Shown here: piece after piece, positions 26,820 to 35,900 of the stretch
Layout: the number at the start of each line of letters is the position of its first letter
Position numbering within the stretch: position 1 is the first letter of the stretch
NCBI RefSeq assembly: GCF_004355005.1
Contig: NZ_SMSJ01000005.1
Span: 1 to 64,000 of the forward strand
DNA: 64,000 nucleotides
Direction of reading: 5' to 3'
Source of the DNA: Dankookia rubra
Lineage (GTDB): Bacteria; Pseudomonadota; Alphaproteobacteria; Acetobacterales; Acetobacteraceae
Program-made: the position numbers and the translations under genes
The notes under the pieces: generated by a model
What the model saw: only the letters and a program-made list of their open reading frames with translations
What the model was told of the DNA's origin: nothing
Databases searched by the model: none

Positions 26820-27080
26820 TCAGGGCGAAAGCTGGGCCGCGCGCACCGCGCGCCGCAGCTTGGCAATGCCGGTGCGGACATGCCCGGTGCCGCAGAGCCG
26901 CTCGCCCTCCGCCGCCAAGGTGCGGGAGGGTTCCTGCTGCGCCGCTGGCAGGCCGGCCAGGCGCACCACCAAGCTGTTGCAGTATTCCGGGGTGTCAGTG
27001 GTGACGCGCGGGCTCGGCTCCGCCGCGGCGGAAACCACCAGGGCCAGCAGCATCGCAGGGGGCGTCAGGGCAGCCGTCAT
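26820..27080 (-). CDS. Small exported hypothetical protein
   Basis: An 86-residue protein beginning with a signal peptide (TPPAMLLALVVSAAAEP). The mature part is helical, with two Cys in EYCNSL and RLCGTG that could form a disulfide. I do not recognise the family. The ATG at 27080 was chosen because it starts the signal peptide; the open frame extends to 27131. It lies 61 bases after the sensor kinase stop on the same strand, so it may be a distal member of the protease-regulator-kinase unit. Confidence 0.55.
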   Translation of the reverse strand: MTAALTPPAMLLALVVSAAAEPSPRVTTDTPEYCNSLVVRLAGLPAAQQEPSRTLAAEGERLCGTGHVRTGIAKLRRAVRAAQLSP

Positions 27081-27141
27081 CGCGGGGCGGAGAGTGCGAC
27101 CCCGCTCTTGAAGCCGCCGTGGGCGGAACATGACGCTTCGG

Positions 27142-28626
27142 TCATCCCTGCGGCAGCCGAATCACCACCCGGAGACCGGGTGGCACGCGCTGCGGCACGG
27201 CATCCACCAGCGACACCTCGCCGCCATGCAGGTGCGCCACCGCCCGCACCAGCGACAGGCCGAGGCCGGAGCCCGGCGTGGCGCGCGCCTTGTCGGCACG
27301 GAAGAAACGCTCCCCGGCATGGGCGCGATCCTCGAGCGACAGACCAGGCCCGTCATCCGCCACGGTGACCTCGATCCCCACCGAGGTCGCCGCGGCCGAG
27401 AGCAGCACGGCACCGCCGGACGGCGTGAACTTGATGGCGTTGTCCAGCAGGTTGGCGACCGCCTGCAGCAGCAGGTCGCGATCGCCAACCATCGGCAGGG
27501 AGTCCGGCAGGTCGGTCTCCAGCCGCTGTCCACGCGCCTCGGCCGTCGCCTCGTAGATCTCGGCGGCATCCGCCAGCACATGCACCAGGTCGAGCGGCGC
27601 GAAGGCCGCCCGGCGGGCGCCCGCCTCGGCCTCGGCGATGCGCAGAAGGGCCTGGAAGATGCGGCTGATGCCGTCCAGGTCGGCGATCCCCTGCTCCACC
27701 GTGGCTCGCAGCGATTCCTCGTCCTCCGAGGTCGCCAGCGCGTCCTCGAGCTTGGCGCGGGCCCGGGCGATCGGCGTGCGGAGGTCATGCGCGATGGCGT
27801 CGGAGACGCCGCGCACGCCCTCCATCAAGGTCCCGATCCGGTCGAGCATGATGTTCAGCGTTTGCGCGAGACGGTCGAATTCGTCCCCGCTGCCGGACAG
27901 CGCGACGCGAGAGGACAGGTCGCCGCCGGCGATCGCCGCCGTCGTGGTGAAGGCCGGCCGCATGCGGGCCTGCAGGGCGTGGCGGATCAGCCAAGCGCCG
28001 GCCAGGGCAAACAGCACCACGGCGCCGGAAGCCCAGACCACGCCTTCGGTCAGCAGCCGGCGCAGCTCGGTCCGCTCGGTCTCGTCTCGGCCGACCAGCA
28101 GCCGCAGGCCGGGCAGTTCCAGCCGGTGCAGCCGCGCATCCACCGCCAGGCCATCATGCAGCACCCTCGTGCGGAACCAGGGCCCGGTCTCCGGCTGGCC
28201 CTTCGGCCAGCTGTCGAGGTTGCCGGCGATCCGCCGGCCGGTGCCGGCTTCCATCATCAGGTAGATGGCCTCGTTCTCGACATCGACCGCCAGCCGTTCC
28301 TCGATCGCCTCGACAAGCCCGGTGTTGCCGGCCTCGCGCCAGCGCTCGGACAGGGCGATGGCGTCGGCACGGATGGCGGCATCGGTCTGCCGGTCGAGCG
28401 CGCCGGCGGTCGCCCACCACAGCACCGCGACCAGCGCGACCGCGGCACAGGCGAACATGGCGGCAAAGAGTACGGCGAAGCGCAGCCCGGCGCTGCGCAG
28501 CAGCCGCGGCGGGCCGAGCGCCAAGCTGGGCGGGCCGGCAACGGGAGCGGACCGCCGCACCCCGAGCCGCCGCCCGAGCCGGGTGGGCAGCGGCATCCCG
28601 GGCGCCGGGCGGGCCTTGCCGCTCAT
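27142..28626 (-). CDS. Sensor histidine kinase (EnvZ/QseC-like, HAMP)
   Basis: Membrane sensor kinase of 494 residues. The first helix is about 48-72 and a second about 195-215, enclosing a periplasmic sensor region of about 120 residues. A HAMP domain follows. The phospho-acceptor is H280 in AIAHDLRTPIARARAKLE. The ATPase domain has NLLDNAIKFTPSG, DDGPGL, FFRADKARATPGSGLGLSLV. The N-terminal 45 residues are basic and cytoplasmic. It starts 13 bases after the stop of its response regulator. The HtrA-type protease lies just upstream, suggesting an envelope-stress theme (inference). Confidence 0.9.
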   Translation of the reverse strand: MSGKARPAPGMPLPTRLGRRLGVRRSAPVAGPPSLALGPPRLLRSAGLRFAVLFAAMFACAAVALVAVLWWATAGALDRQTDAAIRADAIALSERWREAGNTGLVEAIEERLAVDVENEAIYLMMEAGTGRRIAGNLDSWPKGQPETGPWFRTRVLHDGLAVDARLHRLELPGLRLLVGRDETERTELRRLLTEGVVWASGAVVLFALAGAWLIRHALQARMRPAFTTTAAIAGGDLSSRVALSGSGDEFDRLAQTLNIMLDRIGTLMEGVRGVSDAIAHDLRTPIARARAKLEDALATSEDEESLRATVEQGIADLDGISRIFQALLRIAEAEAGARRAAFAPLDLVHVLADAAEIYEATAEARGQRLETDLPDSLPMVGDRDLLLQAVANLLDNAIKFTPSGGAVLLSAAATSVGIEVTVADDGPGLSLEDRAHAGERFFRADKARATPGSGLGLSLVRAVAHLHGGEVSLVDAVPQRVPPGLRVVIRLPQG

Positions 28627-28639
28627 GGCGCAGCGCCGG

Positions 28640-29320
28640 TCAGGGCTCCGCCCGGATCATGTAGCCGGCATTGCGGACGGTGTGGATCAGCGGCTTGTCG
28701 AAGCCCTTGTCCAGCTTCTGCCGCAGGCGCGAGACGTGGACGTCGATGACGTTGGTCTGCGGGTCGAAATGGTAGTCCCAGACCTTCTCCAGGAGCATGG
28801 TCCGGGTCACCACCTGGCCGGCATGCCGCATCAGGTGCTCCAGCAGGCGGAATTCGCGTGGCTGGACGTCGATTCGCTTCGCCGCCCGGGTGACGGTGCG
28901 CGACAGCAGGTCGAGCTCGAGATCGGCGACCCGCAGCTTGGTCGCCGGGGCATCGACCGAGGGACGCCGGCCGAGCGCCTCGACCCGCGCCAGCAGCTCA
29001 GCGAAGGCGAAGGGCTTCGTGAGGTAGTCGTCGCCACCGGCCTTGAGGCCCTTCACCTTTTCATCGACCGCCGACAGGGCGGACAGGAACAGCACCGGCG
29101 TACGGTTGCCCTGGCTGCGCAGGGTCTCCACCAGCCGCACGCCGTCGACGCCGCCCGGCAGCATGCGGTCGAGCACCAGCATGTCGAATTGCTCCGAGGC
29201 CGCGAGGAAGAGCCCGTCGCGGCCATTGGTCGCATGCTCGACCGTATGACCGGCCTCCTGCAGGCCCTTGCGCACGAAGCGCGCGACCTCGGCATCGTCC
29301 TCGACCAGCAGAATCCGCAT
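28640..29320 (-). CDS. OmpR/PhoB-family response regulator
   Basis: DNA-binding response regulator of 226 residues. The receiver has the acidic pair E7/D8/D9 in LLVEDDAEV, the phospho-acceptor D51 in VLDRMLPGG and K102 in TKPFAF. A winged-helix trans_reg_C domain fills about residues 128-224, ending HTVRNAGYMIRAEP. The ATG at 29320 is taken because it begins MRILLVEDD; the open frame to 29443 adds a non-family leader. It is transcribed with the downstream sensor kinase and lies 177 bases after the HtrA-like gene. It may control the protease, but no operator was recognised. Confidence 0.92.
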   Translation of the reverse strand: MRILLVEDDAEVARFVRKGLQEAGHTVEHATNGRDGLFLAASEQFDMLVLDRMLPGGVDGVRLVETLRSQGNRTPVLFLSALSAVDEKVKGLKAGGDDYLTKPFAFAELLARVEALGRRPSVDAPATKLRVADLELDLLSRTVTRAAKRIDVQPREFRLLEHLMRHAGQVVTRTMLLEKVWDYHFDPQTNVIDVHVSRLRQKLDKGFDKPLIHTVRNAGYMIRAEP

Positions 29321-29497
29321 CGTGTCCTGTCCTCGTCCGGTCCCGGATGGCACGATCCGCGCGACCCGGTGCGCGGGGATCGATCCTGGGCCGATCCTGT
29401 CATTCCTGCCCCCGAACCGGTTACCGCCGGCTGCCGGGCGCATTGATTCTACACCATGAGCGCTCCGCGCGGGACCACAACCGCCCGCAGCCCAGCC

Positions 29498-30652
29498 TTA
29501 TCCGGCGCTCGGCCGCCGGCCGACCTGCACCGGCAGGTCGCGCTCCCGTCCCTCCCGCACCACCGTCAGGCGCAGGGTCTGGCCGGGCGGGATGGCGGCG
29601 ACGGTGCGGACCAGCGCGCGGGAGGTCTCCACCCGGTCGCCGTTGATCGCCACCACCAAATCGCCCTGACGCAGTCCGGCGCGGCCTGCCGGGCTGTTGC
29701 GCTCGATCCCGGCGATCATCACGCCGCGGCGACCGGCGCGGCCATCCTCCGGCACGATGTCCTGCACCGAGACGCCGAGCCAGCCGCGCTCCACCCGCCC
29801 GTCCCGCTTCAGCTGCTCGATCACTGGCCGGGCCAGGTCGGACGGGGTGGCGAAGCCAATTCCGGCCGAGGCGCCGGAGGGGGAGTAGATCGCGGTGTTG
29901 ATGCCGATCACCTCCCCGGCCGGGTTGAACAGCGGCCCGCCGGAATTGCCGGGATTGATCGCGGCATCGGTCTGGATGAAGTCGTCGAAGGGGCCGGCAC
30001 CGATCTCCCGCCCGCGGGCGGAGATGATGCCGGCGGTGACCGTGCCGCCGAGGCCGAAGGGATTGCCCGCAGCCAGCACCCAGGACCCGACCCGGGCGGC
30101 GGAGGACGACCCCCAGGGCACCGCCACCATTGGCCCGCGCGGCTCGACCTTCAGCAGCGCCAGATCGGTCAGCTCGTCCGTCCCGACCACCCGCGCCGTC
30201 AGTTCCGAGCCGTCCTGCAGCGCCACCACCACCTTGCTGGCATTGCCGACAACATGGTTGTTGGTGACGATATAGCCGGCCGGGTCGATGACGAAGCCAC
30301 TGCCGGCGCCCATCACCTCCTGCCGCCGGTTGCGCTGGCGGTCGCGAAAATAGCGCTCGAACGGGGTGCCGCGCAGTTCGGGCGGGATCTCCGCCCGCTG
30401 CTCCGAGGTGACGGCAATGTTGACCACGGCGGGCTGCACCCGCTCCGCTAGGTCGGCAAAGTCGGCGACGAGGGCGCCGCGCTGCGCCGCGGCGGGGGCG
30501 CAGGCGGCGAGCGGCAGCAGCGGGGCGGCAAGCAGCAGGGTGGTGGCGGCCAGGCCGAGCCTGCGGCGCGGCAGCGGGGCGGAAGGCAGGATGGCGATCC
30601 TCGATGGGGGCGGCGACGAAAACGGTCTCAGTGCAATTCTGGGCGGATGCAT
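29498..30652 (-). CDS. HtrA/DegP-like trypsin-type serine protease with one PDZ domain
   Basis: Envelope protease/chaperone of 384 residues. The catalytic triad is H123 in TNNHVVG, D153 in LTDLALL and S227 in NPGNSGGPL. A single PDZ domain follows (about 285-375), so it resembles DegS or single-PDZ HtrA more than DegP. The N-terminus has a Pro/Arg-rich leader and a hydrophobic segment (34-52) ending in AACAPA, a possible lipobox or signal sequence. The ATG at 30652 was chosen since a good signal-type segment follows; the frame extends to 30769. It is divergent from phnC and upstream of a two-component pair on its own strand. Confidence 0.9.
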   Translation of the reverse strand: MHPPRIALRPFSSPPPSRIAILPSAPLPRRRLGLAATTLLLAAPLLPLAACAPAAAQRGALVADFADLAERVQPAVVNIAVTSEQRAEIPPELRGTPFERYFRDRQRNRRQEVMGAGSGFVIDPAGYIVTNNHVVGNASKVVVALQDGSELTARVVGTDELTDLALLKVEPRGPMVAVPWGSSSAARVGSWVLAAGNPFGLGGTVTAGIISARGREIGAGPFDDFIQTDAAINPGNSGGPLFNPAGEVIGINTAIYSPSGASAGIGFATPSDLARPVIEQLKRDGRVERGWLGVSVQDIVPEDGRAGRRGVMIAGIERNSPAGRAGLRQGDLVVAINGDRVETSRALVRTVAAIPPGQTLRLTVVREGRERDLPVQVGRRPSAG

Positions 30653-30750
30653 GCGGCTGTTCAACCCGCCTGACCAGGGCTTGACGAGATCGACCCGGCG
30701 ATCGCGCGGCCGGGGTTCGCCGGCGGGCGGATCTGGGGTAACCCGGACGG

Positions 30751-31572
30751 ATGGAGGCTTCCTCGGCAACGATGCTGGAATTGCAGGCGCTGACGCGGCG
30801 CTTCGACACGACCACGGCGGTGGACGGGGTCAGCCTCACCGTCCCGGCCGGGCAGATGCTAGGCATCATCGGCCGCTCAGGCGCCGGCAAGTCCACCTTG
30901 CTGCGGCTGGTGAACCGGCTCGTCGAGCCCAGCGCCGGGCGCATCCTGGCCGAGGGACGCGACGTCACCGCGCTGCACGGGTGGGCGCTCAGGGCCTGGC
31001 GGCGGGACTGCGCCATGGTCTTCCAGCAATTCAACCTGGTGCAGCGGCTGGATGTGCTGACCAATGTCCTGGTCGGTCGGCTGGCGCACCAGCACGGATT
31101 GCGCCGTGCCTTGGTCCTGCTGACCGGCACCTTCTCCGCGGCGGAGCGTGCCATGGCGCTGGCCGCGCTCGACCGCTTCGGCCTGGCCGAGGTGGCGCTG
31201 CAGCGGGCCGAGACGCTCTCGGGTGGCCAGCAGCAGCGGGTCGCGCTTTGCCGCGCCCTGATGCAGGCACCAAGGCTGATCCTGGCGGATGAGCCGATCG
31301 CCTCGCTCGACCCGATGAATGCCAGGGCGGTGATGGAGGCGCTGCGCCAAGTGAACCGGGCGGAGGGGATCACCGTGCTGGTCAACCTGCACCACCTCGA
31401 CACCGCGCGCGAATACTGCGACCGGATCCTGGCGATGCAGGCCGGGCGGGTGGTCTTCGACGGGCGGCCGGAGGCGCTGGACGCCGCCCGGGTGCGCGAC
31501 GTCTACGGCATCACCGAGGCCGAGTTCGCCGCCGAGGCCGCGGCTGCCCAGCAACGCGCGGCGGTGGCATGA
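30751..31572 (+). CDS. phnC: Phosphonate-type ABC transporter ATP-binding protein
   Basis: ATPase of a phosphonate, phosphite or organophosphate importer, 273 residues. Walker A is GRSGAGKST (41-49), signature [14 protein letters not shown] (about 155), Walker [14 protein letters not shown]. The insertion [30 protein letters not shown] is characteristic of PhnC. The ATG at 30751 is used; an ATG at 30772 ([10 protein letters not shown]) is a good alternative. It overlaps phnD by ATGA and heads a four-gene importer operon, divergent from the HtrA gene. Confidence 0.9.
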   Translation: MEASSATMLELQALTRRFDTTTAVDGVSLTVPAGQMLGIIGRSGAGKSTLLRLVNRLVEPSAGRILAEGRDVTALHGWALRAWRRDCAMVFQQFNLVQRLDVLTNVLVGRLAHQHGLRRALVLLTGTFSAAERAMALAALDRFGLAEVALQRAETLSGGQQQRVALCRALMQAPRLILADEPIASLDPMNARAVMEALRQVNRAEGITVLVNLHHLDTAREYCDRILAMQAGRVVFDGRPEALDAARVRDVYGITEAEFAAEAAAAQQRAAVA

Positions 31573-32594
31573 TCCAGGCGCCTTTCCGGACGAGGACCCG
31601 CACCATGACCACGCGTCGCGCCCTCGGCGCCCTGCTCACCGCCAGCCTCGGCTCCCCCGTGCTGGCGCAGACAGCGCGGCCGCCACGGCGCAGCCTCGAC
31701 CCCGATATTGCCTTCCCCGAGGCCGGGCCGCGTGCCTGGGGGGCGCAGATGAAGCAGGTCCGCATCGGCCTTCTGGGCGGGGAGAACGAGTCCGACCGGC
31801 TCGGCCGCTTCGGCCCCTACCGCGACCTGATCGAGACGACCTTCAAGGTCCCGGCACGGCTCTACCCCGCCAGCGACTATGCCGGGGTGATCCAGGCCTT
31901 CGGGGCGAAGCAGCTTGACATCGCCAACATGTCCCCGGCCGCCTATGCCGCCGCCTGGGTCGACACGAATGGCGGCGTCGAGCCCTTGCTGACCACCGAG
32001 GAGGCTGACGGCTCCATCAGCTATGTCGCGGTCATGCTGGTGCGGGCCGACAGCGGCATCCGGACGCTGGAGGACATGCGCGGCAAGGCGATGGCCTGGT
32101 CCGACCCCAACTCGGCCAGCGGCTACCTGATCCCGCGCTTCGCGCTGCGTCGTCAGGGGGTGAACCCCGAGCAGTACTTCAGCCGCACCGGCTTCGCCGG
32201 CGGACACGAGCAGGCGATCATCGCCGTGGTGCAGAAGCAGTACGATGCCGCGGTCACCTGGGCGTCCGGCCAGGGCGACGTCAATGCCGGCTATACCCGC
32301 GGCACCCTGCGGGCAATGGTCGAGAAGGGACTGCTCGACATGCACCAGATGCGGGTGATCTGGACCTCGGCCCCCATCATCAACGGCCCGCAGACCGTCC
32401 GCACCGACCTGCCGGATGCCTTCAAGGAGGACATGCGGCTGTTTCACCTGGCCCTGCCCAAGGCGCATCCCGACATCTACCGGCAGATCGAGCGCGGCGG
32501 CGGCGCCGGCTACCGGGAAGTCACCCACCAGGACTACGCTTTCATGGTGGAGATGCGGAAGCAGGAGGCGGTGGAGCGCCGGCGGCGCAACTGA
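31569..32594 (+). CDS. phnD: Phosphonate-type ABC transporter substrate-binding protein
   Basis: Periplasmic binding protein of 341 residues in the PhnD family. Conserved segments are [54 protein letters not shown] and [21 protein letters not shown]-type sequence around residue 170. The ATG at 31569 overlaps the phnC stop. A second ATG at 31605 ([21 protein letters not shown]) gives a cleaner signal peptide and has GAGGA upstream, so it may be the true start. Specificity, whether phosphonate, phosphite or phosphate, cannot be told. Confidence 0.9.
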   Translation: MIQAPFRTRTRTMTTRRALGALLTASLGSPVLAQTARPPRRSLDPDIAFPEAGPRAWGAQMKQVRIGLLGGENESDRLGRFGPYRDLIETTFKVPARLYPASDYAGVIQAFGAKQLDIANMSPAAYAAAWVDTNGGVEPLLTTEEADGSISYVAVMLVRADSGIRTLEDMRGKAMAWSDPNSASGYLIPRFALRRQGVNPEQYFSRTGFAGGHEQAIIAVVQKQYDAAVTWASGQGDVNAGYTRGTLRAMVEKGLLDMHQMRVIWTSAPIINGPQTVRTDLPDAFKEDMRLFHLALPKAHPDIYRQIERGGGAGYREVTHQDYAFMVEMRKQEAVERRRRN

Positions 32595-32641
32595 GCGCGT
32601 CCGATGGCCGGGGGACTAAATCGGCCGCGCCGCCAGCCGAC

Positions 32642-33505
32642 GTGATCGCCCGCGGCGAAGCCGTCTACCAGGGGACGTTGCGGCAGCGCCGCCTCGCCAC
32701 GCTGGTCGGCCTCGCGCTCCTGCTCGCCTGCCTGCTGGCCGCCGCCTGGGTGAGCGAGGTGCGGCCGACGACCCTGGCCGAGGGCCTGCCCCGCGCCGGC
32801 GAGTACTTCGAGAAGCTGCTGCCGACGCTGCGCTGGGCCACGCTCCTCGCGGACAGCGAAACCGAGGGCAGCCTCGCCGCCTGGTTCTACCGGCTCGATT
32901 CCTGGGCTTGGCTGCTGTTCGAGACCGCCAACATGGCGGCCCTCGCCACGCTGATGGGCGTCGCCGCCGGGCTGCTGCTGGCCTTTCCCGCCGCCCGCAA
33001 CCTCGGCGCCGGCACGGTCGCGGTGCAGCTTGCCCGGCGCGGCATGGAGGCGATGCGGACGGTGCCCGAGATCGTCTTCGCGCTGATCCTGGTCTGGGCC
33101 TTCGGCGTCGGTCCGCTGGCCGGCATCCTGGCCATCGCGCTGCACACGGCCGGGGCCTGCGGCAAGCTCTTCGCGGAATCCATCGAGAATACCGGGCTCG
33201 GCGCCTGGGACGGCGTATGGTCGGCGGGCGGGTCCTGGCCGCAGGCCTGCCGCTTCGCCATCCTGCCGCAGGTGGCGCCCAACCTGCTGAGCTACGCGCT
33301 GCTGCGGTTCGAGATCAACCTGCGCTCGGCCAGCGTCATCGGCTTCGTCGGCGGCGGTGGGATTGGGCAGGAACTCTACACCGTCATCGCGCAGAACTAC
33401 TACGAGGAGATCAGCGCCATCGTGCTGCTGATCCTGCTCGCGGTCGCCAGCATCGACCTGCTGTCGGAGCGGCTGCGGCACGCCGTGATCGGGCGGCTGG
33501 CATGA
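32642..33505 (+). CDS. phnE: Phosphonate-type ABC transporter permease, first copy
   Basis: Integral membrane permease of 287 residues with about six helices. It has the PhnE pattern FETANMAALATLMGVAAGLLLAFPAARNLG in the middle, the EAA-type loop SIENTGLGAWDGVWSAGGSWPQACRFAILPQVAPN, and GGGGIGQEL near the end. The start is GTG 32642, as no in-frame ATG lies upstream. The stop overlaps the second permease by ATGA. Two consecutive PhnE-type permeases are common in this transporter class and should form a heterodimer. Confidence 0.87.
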   Translation: MIARGEAVYQGTLRQRRLATLVGLALLLACLLAAAWVSEVRPTTLAEGLPRAGEYFEKLLPTLRWATLLADSETEGSLAAWFYRLDSWAWLLFETANMAALATLMGVAAGLLLAFPAARNLGAGTVAVQLARRGMEAMRTVPEIVFALILVWAFGVGPLAGILAIALHTAGACGKLFAESIENTGLGAWDGVWSAGGSWPQACRFAILPQVAPNLLSYALLRFEINLRSASVIGFVGGGGIGQELYTVIAQNYYEEISAIVLLILLAVASIDLLSERLRHAVIGRLA

Positions 33506-34329
33506 GTAGGGCGGATGTCGCCGCCTGGCGTGCGCGGCTGCCCGCCGCCTTCGGCTCCGCGCCACGCACCCGGCTGCTGCGCGGGCTCGGCGCCGCGCTC
33601 TTCCTGCTCTGGCTCAGTTGGGCGCTGGCACAGTTCGGCTTCACGCCGCGGCGGCTGTGGAACGGGCTGGAGGGCCTCGCCACCATCCTGCGGCTGATGG
33701 TGCCGCCCTCGCCCGGCGCGCAATGGGCCGAGATCCTGCAGGGGTTGGCGGAAAGTATCGCCATGGCCTTCCTCGGCACCTGCGTCGCGGCGCTGGTCGC
33801 CGTGCCGCTCGGCTTCCTCGGCGCCGGCAACGTGGTCACGGCCTGGGCGCTGCGCTTCTCCGTCCGCCGGCTCTTCGACGGCTTCCGCGGCATCGACCAG
33901 CTGATCTGGGCGCTGGCCTATGTGCGGGCGGTCGGGCTCGGGCCGCTGGCCGGGGTGCTGGCCATCGCCACCGCCGACATCGCGGTGCTGGCCAAGCTCT
34001 ATGCCGAGGCGATCGAGAGCATCGAGCCTCGCCAGGTCGAGGGCGTGACGGCGGCCGGCGGTGGCTGGGCGGAGCGACTCCGCTTCGGCGTGCTGCCGCA
34101 GGTGCTGCCGGTGATGTTGTCCCAGGCGCTGTACTTCTTCGAAAGCAATACGCGCTCCGCGGCGATACTCGGCGTGGTCGGGGCGGGCGGGATCGGGCTG
34201 CAGATTTCGGAGCGCATCCGGGTCAGGGCCTGGGACGAGGTGGCCTTCATCATCCTGCTGATGGTGGTGATCGTCGCCACCATCGACTGGCTTTCCGCCA
34301 GACTGCGGAAGCGGCTGATCGGCGGGTGA
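33502..34329 (+). CDS. phnE: Phosphonate-type ABC transporter permease, second copy
   Basis: A 275-residue permease homologous to the first. Visible segments are GLAESIAMAFLGTCVAALVAVPLGFLGAGN (helices 2-3), ESIEPRQVEGVTAAGGGWAERLRFGVLPQVLP (coupling loop) and GAGGIGLQISERI near the end. The ATG at 33502 overlaps the preceding stop. It is the last gene of phnC-phnD-phnE-phnE; no C-P lyase, phosphonatase or phosphite dehydrogenase gene follows in the window. A possible terminator lies about 75 bases downstream. Confidence 0.88.
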   Translation: MSRADVAAWRARLPAAFGSAPRTRLLRGLGAALFLLWLSWALAQFGFTPRRLWNGLEGLATILRLMVPPSPGAQWAEILQGLAESIAMAFLGTCVAALVAVPLGFLGAGNVVTAWALRFSVRRLFDGFRGIDQLIWALAYVRAVGLGPLAGVLAIATADIAVLAKLYAEAIESIEPRQVEGVTAAGGGWAERLRFGVLPQVLPVMLSQALYFFESNTRSAAILGVVGAGGIGLQISERIRVRAWDEVAFIILLMVVIVATIDWLSARLRKRLIGG

Positions 34330-34404
34330 CGCCGTCCTCTCCGGGCCTCCCCTGCCAATGGCCGAGAGGCGCTTGGAACCCTACGGCGGTTTGCGTTCAA
34401 AGGT

Positions 34405-34434
34405 GACCGCGGCACCGCTGTGGGTCTTTGTTTT
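34405..34434 (+). terminator. Possible terminator of the phn operon
   Basis: GACCGCGG pairs with CCGC and GGTC across a small bulge (34405-34426) and is followed by TCTTTGTTTT (to 34434). The stem is imperfect. It lies 75 bases after the second permease and before the converging amidase. Confidence 0.35.
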
Positions 34435-34482
34435 CATGCCGGATTCAGGCGTCCGGGCGTTCAAGCCCTCCCGCCATCCGCT

Positions 34483-35877
34483 CTAGAGTTCGGGCCAGCG
34501 GTCGGCCCAGGGGCGGGCTGCTTCCCACTCGGCGGCCATGGCGCAGAGCAGGCCATCCGCGCCGGAGGAGCCGACCAGTTGGAAGCCGATCGGCAGGCCC
34601 GCCTCGGACGCTTGGCAGGGCAGCGCGATGCCGGGCAGGCCGGCTAGGTTGGCGAAGTTGGTGAACAGCGCATGGCCGCGCGGGCCGACCGGCTGGCCGT
34701 CGATCAAGGGCGGCGCCACCTGTTCGGCCGGCCAGGGCAGCGCCGCGGCGGCAGGCGTCAGGATCAGATCCCAGGCGCCGAAGAACCCCGCCATCCGCCG
34801 GCGGAAACCGGCGATGCCGTCGACCGCGGCGAAGATCGCCTGCGGCGCCAGAGCCCGGCCCGCCGCCGCCATCTCCCGCAGCATCGGCGCCGCTGGCTCC
34901 CCGCCCCGCTCGGCCAGCAGCCAGGCGAGCCCGGCCTGGCTGATCGGGGCGAACAGTGCGTTCAACTCGTCCAGCGTGAAGGGTGCTTCGCCTTCCTCCA
35001 CGTGATGCCCGAGGCCGCCGAGTTGCGCCGCGGCGATTGTGGTGCTGGTGGCGATCTCCGGATCCACCGGATTGCGGCCGAGGCGGGGCACGAACAGGAT
35101 CCGCTGGCGCGGCGCGCGCGGCGGCACAGTGAAGGCCGGCATGGCGCGGCATGCGGGATCGCGCGCATCGGGCGGCGACAGCAGCGTCAGCAGCGCCACC
35201 AGGTCGGCCGTGGTCCGGGCAATCGGGCCGATCTGCTCGAGGTCGAGCAGGATCGCCGGCAGCCCGTCGCAGCGCGGAACCCGGCCGATCGAGGGCTTCA
35301 GCCCGACCAGCCCGGCATGGCTCGCCGGCCGGCGGATCGACCCGCCGCCATCGGTCCCGAGCGCCAGCGGCCCCAGCCCCGCGGCCACCGCCGCCACCGC
35401 CCCGCCGGAGGAGCCGCCCGGGGTCAGTGCGGTTTTCCAAGGATTGCGGGTGACGCCGTAGACGGTGTTGTCGGTATAGCCCTGCAGGGTGAATTCCGGG
35501 ACGTTGGTCTTACCCAGCACGACCATGCCGGCCGCGCGGGCGCGCGCCACCGGCAACTCGTCCAGTTCCGGCACGTAGTCGCGGAAGATCGGGCTGCCCC
35601 AGGCGCAGGGCAGGCCGGCGACAGTGATGTTGTCCTTCACCGTAACCGGCACGCCATCCAGCGGCGAGAGCGGCGTGCCGGCCCGCCAGCGTGCCTCGCT
35701 TGCCCGCGCCGCGGCCCGGGCGCCGACCTCGTCCAGGGCGACAATGGCATTCAGCCGCGGGTTCAGCCGGCCGATCCGTGCCAGGATGGCCTCCAGCGCC
35801 TCCACCGGCGACAGCGAGTGGCGGGCGAAACGGCCGGCCAGGGTGGTGGCCGGCAGCAGGGCGGGATCGCTGGGCAT
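34483..35877 (-). CDS. Amidase (amidase signature family)
   Basis: Ser-cisSer-Lys amidase of 464 residues. The catalytic set is K81 in VTVKDNITVAG, Ser156/157 in GGSSGGAVAAVAAG and the nucleophile S180 in GTDGGGSIRRPA. Members split amides or act on amidohydrolytic side reactions; substrate is not known, and GatA is unlikely because gatB and gatC are absent. The ATG at 35877 was chosen (PSDPALLPATTLAGRF); the frame to 36006 adds an unlikely leader. It follows the nitronate monooxygenase by 23 bases and is probably cotranscribed with it. Confidence 0.9.
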   Translation of the reverse strand: MPSDPALLPATTLAGRFARHSLSPVEALEAILARIGRLNPRLNAIVALDEVGARAAARASEARWRAGTPLSPLDGVPVTVKDNITVAGLPCAWGSPIFRDYVPELDELPVARARAAGMVVLGKTNVPEFTLQGYTDNTVYGVTRNPWKTALTPGGSSGGAVAAVAAGLGPLALGTDGGGSIRRPASHAGLVGLKPSIGRVPRCDGLPAILLDLEQIGPIARTTADLVALLTLLSPPDARDPACRAMPAFTVPPRAPRQRILFVPRLGRNPVDPEIATSTTIAAAQLGGLGHHVEEGEAPFTLDELNALFAPISQAGLAWLLAERGGEPAAPMLREMAAAGRALAPQAIFAAVDGIAGFRRRMAGFFGAWDLILTPAAAALPWPAEQVAPPLIDGQPVGPRGHALFTNFANLAGLPGIALPCQASEAGLPIGFQLVGSSGADGLLCAMAAEWEAARPWADRWPEL

Positions 35878-35900
35878 GGAGGAGGCTCCAGTCGGGGCGG

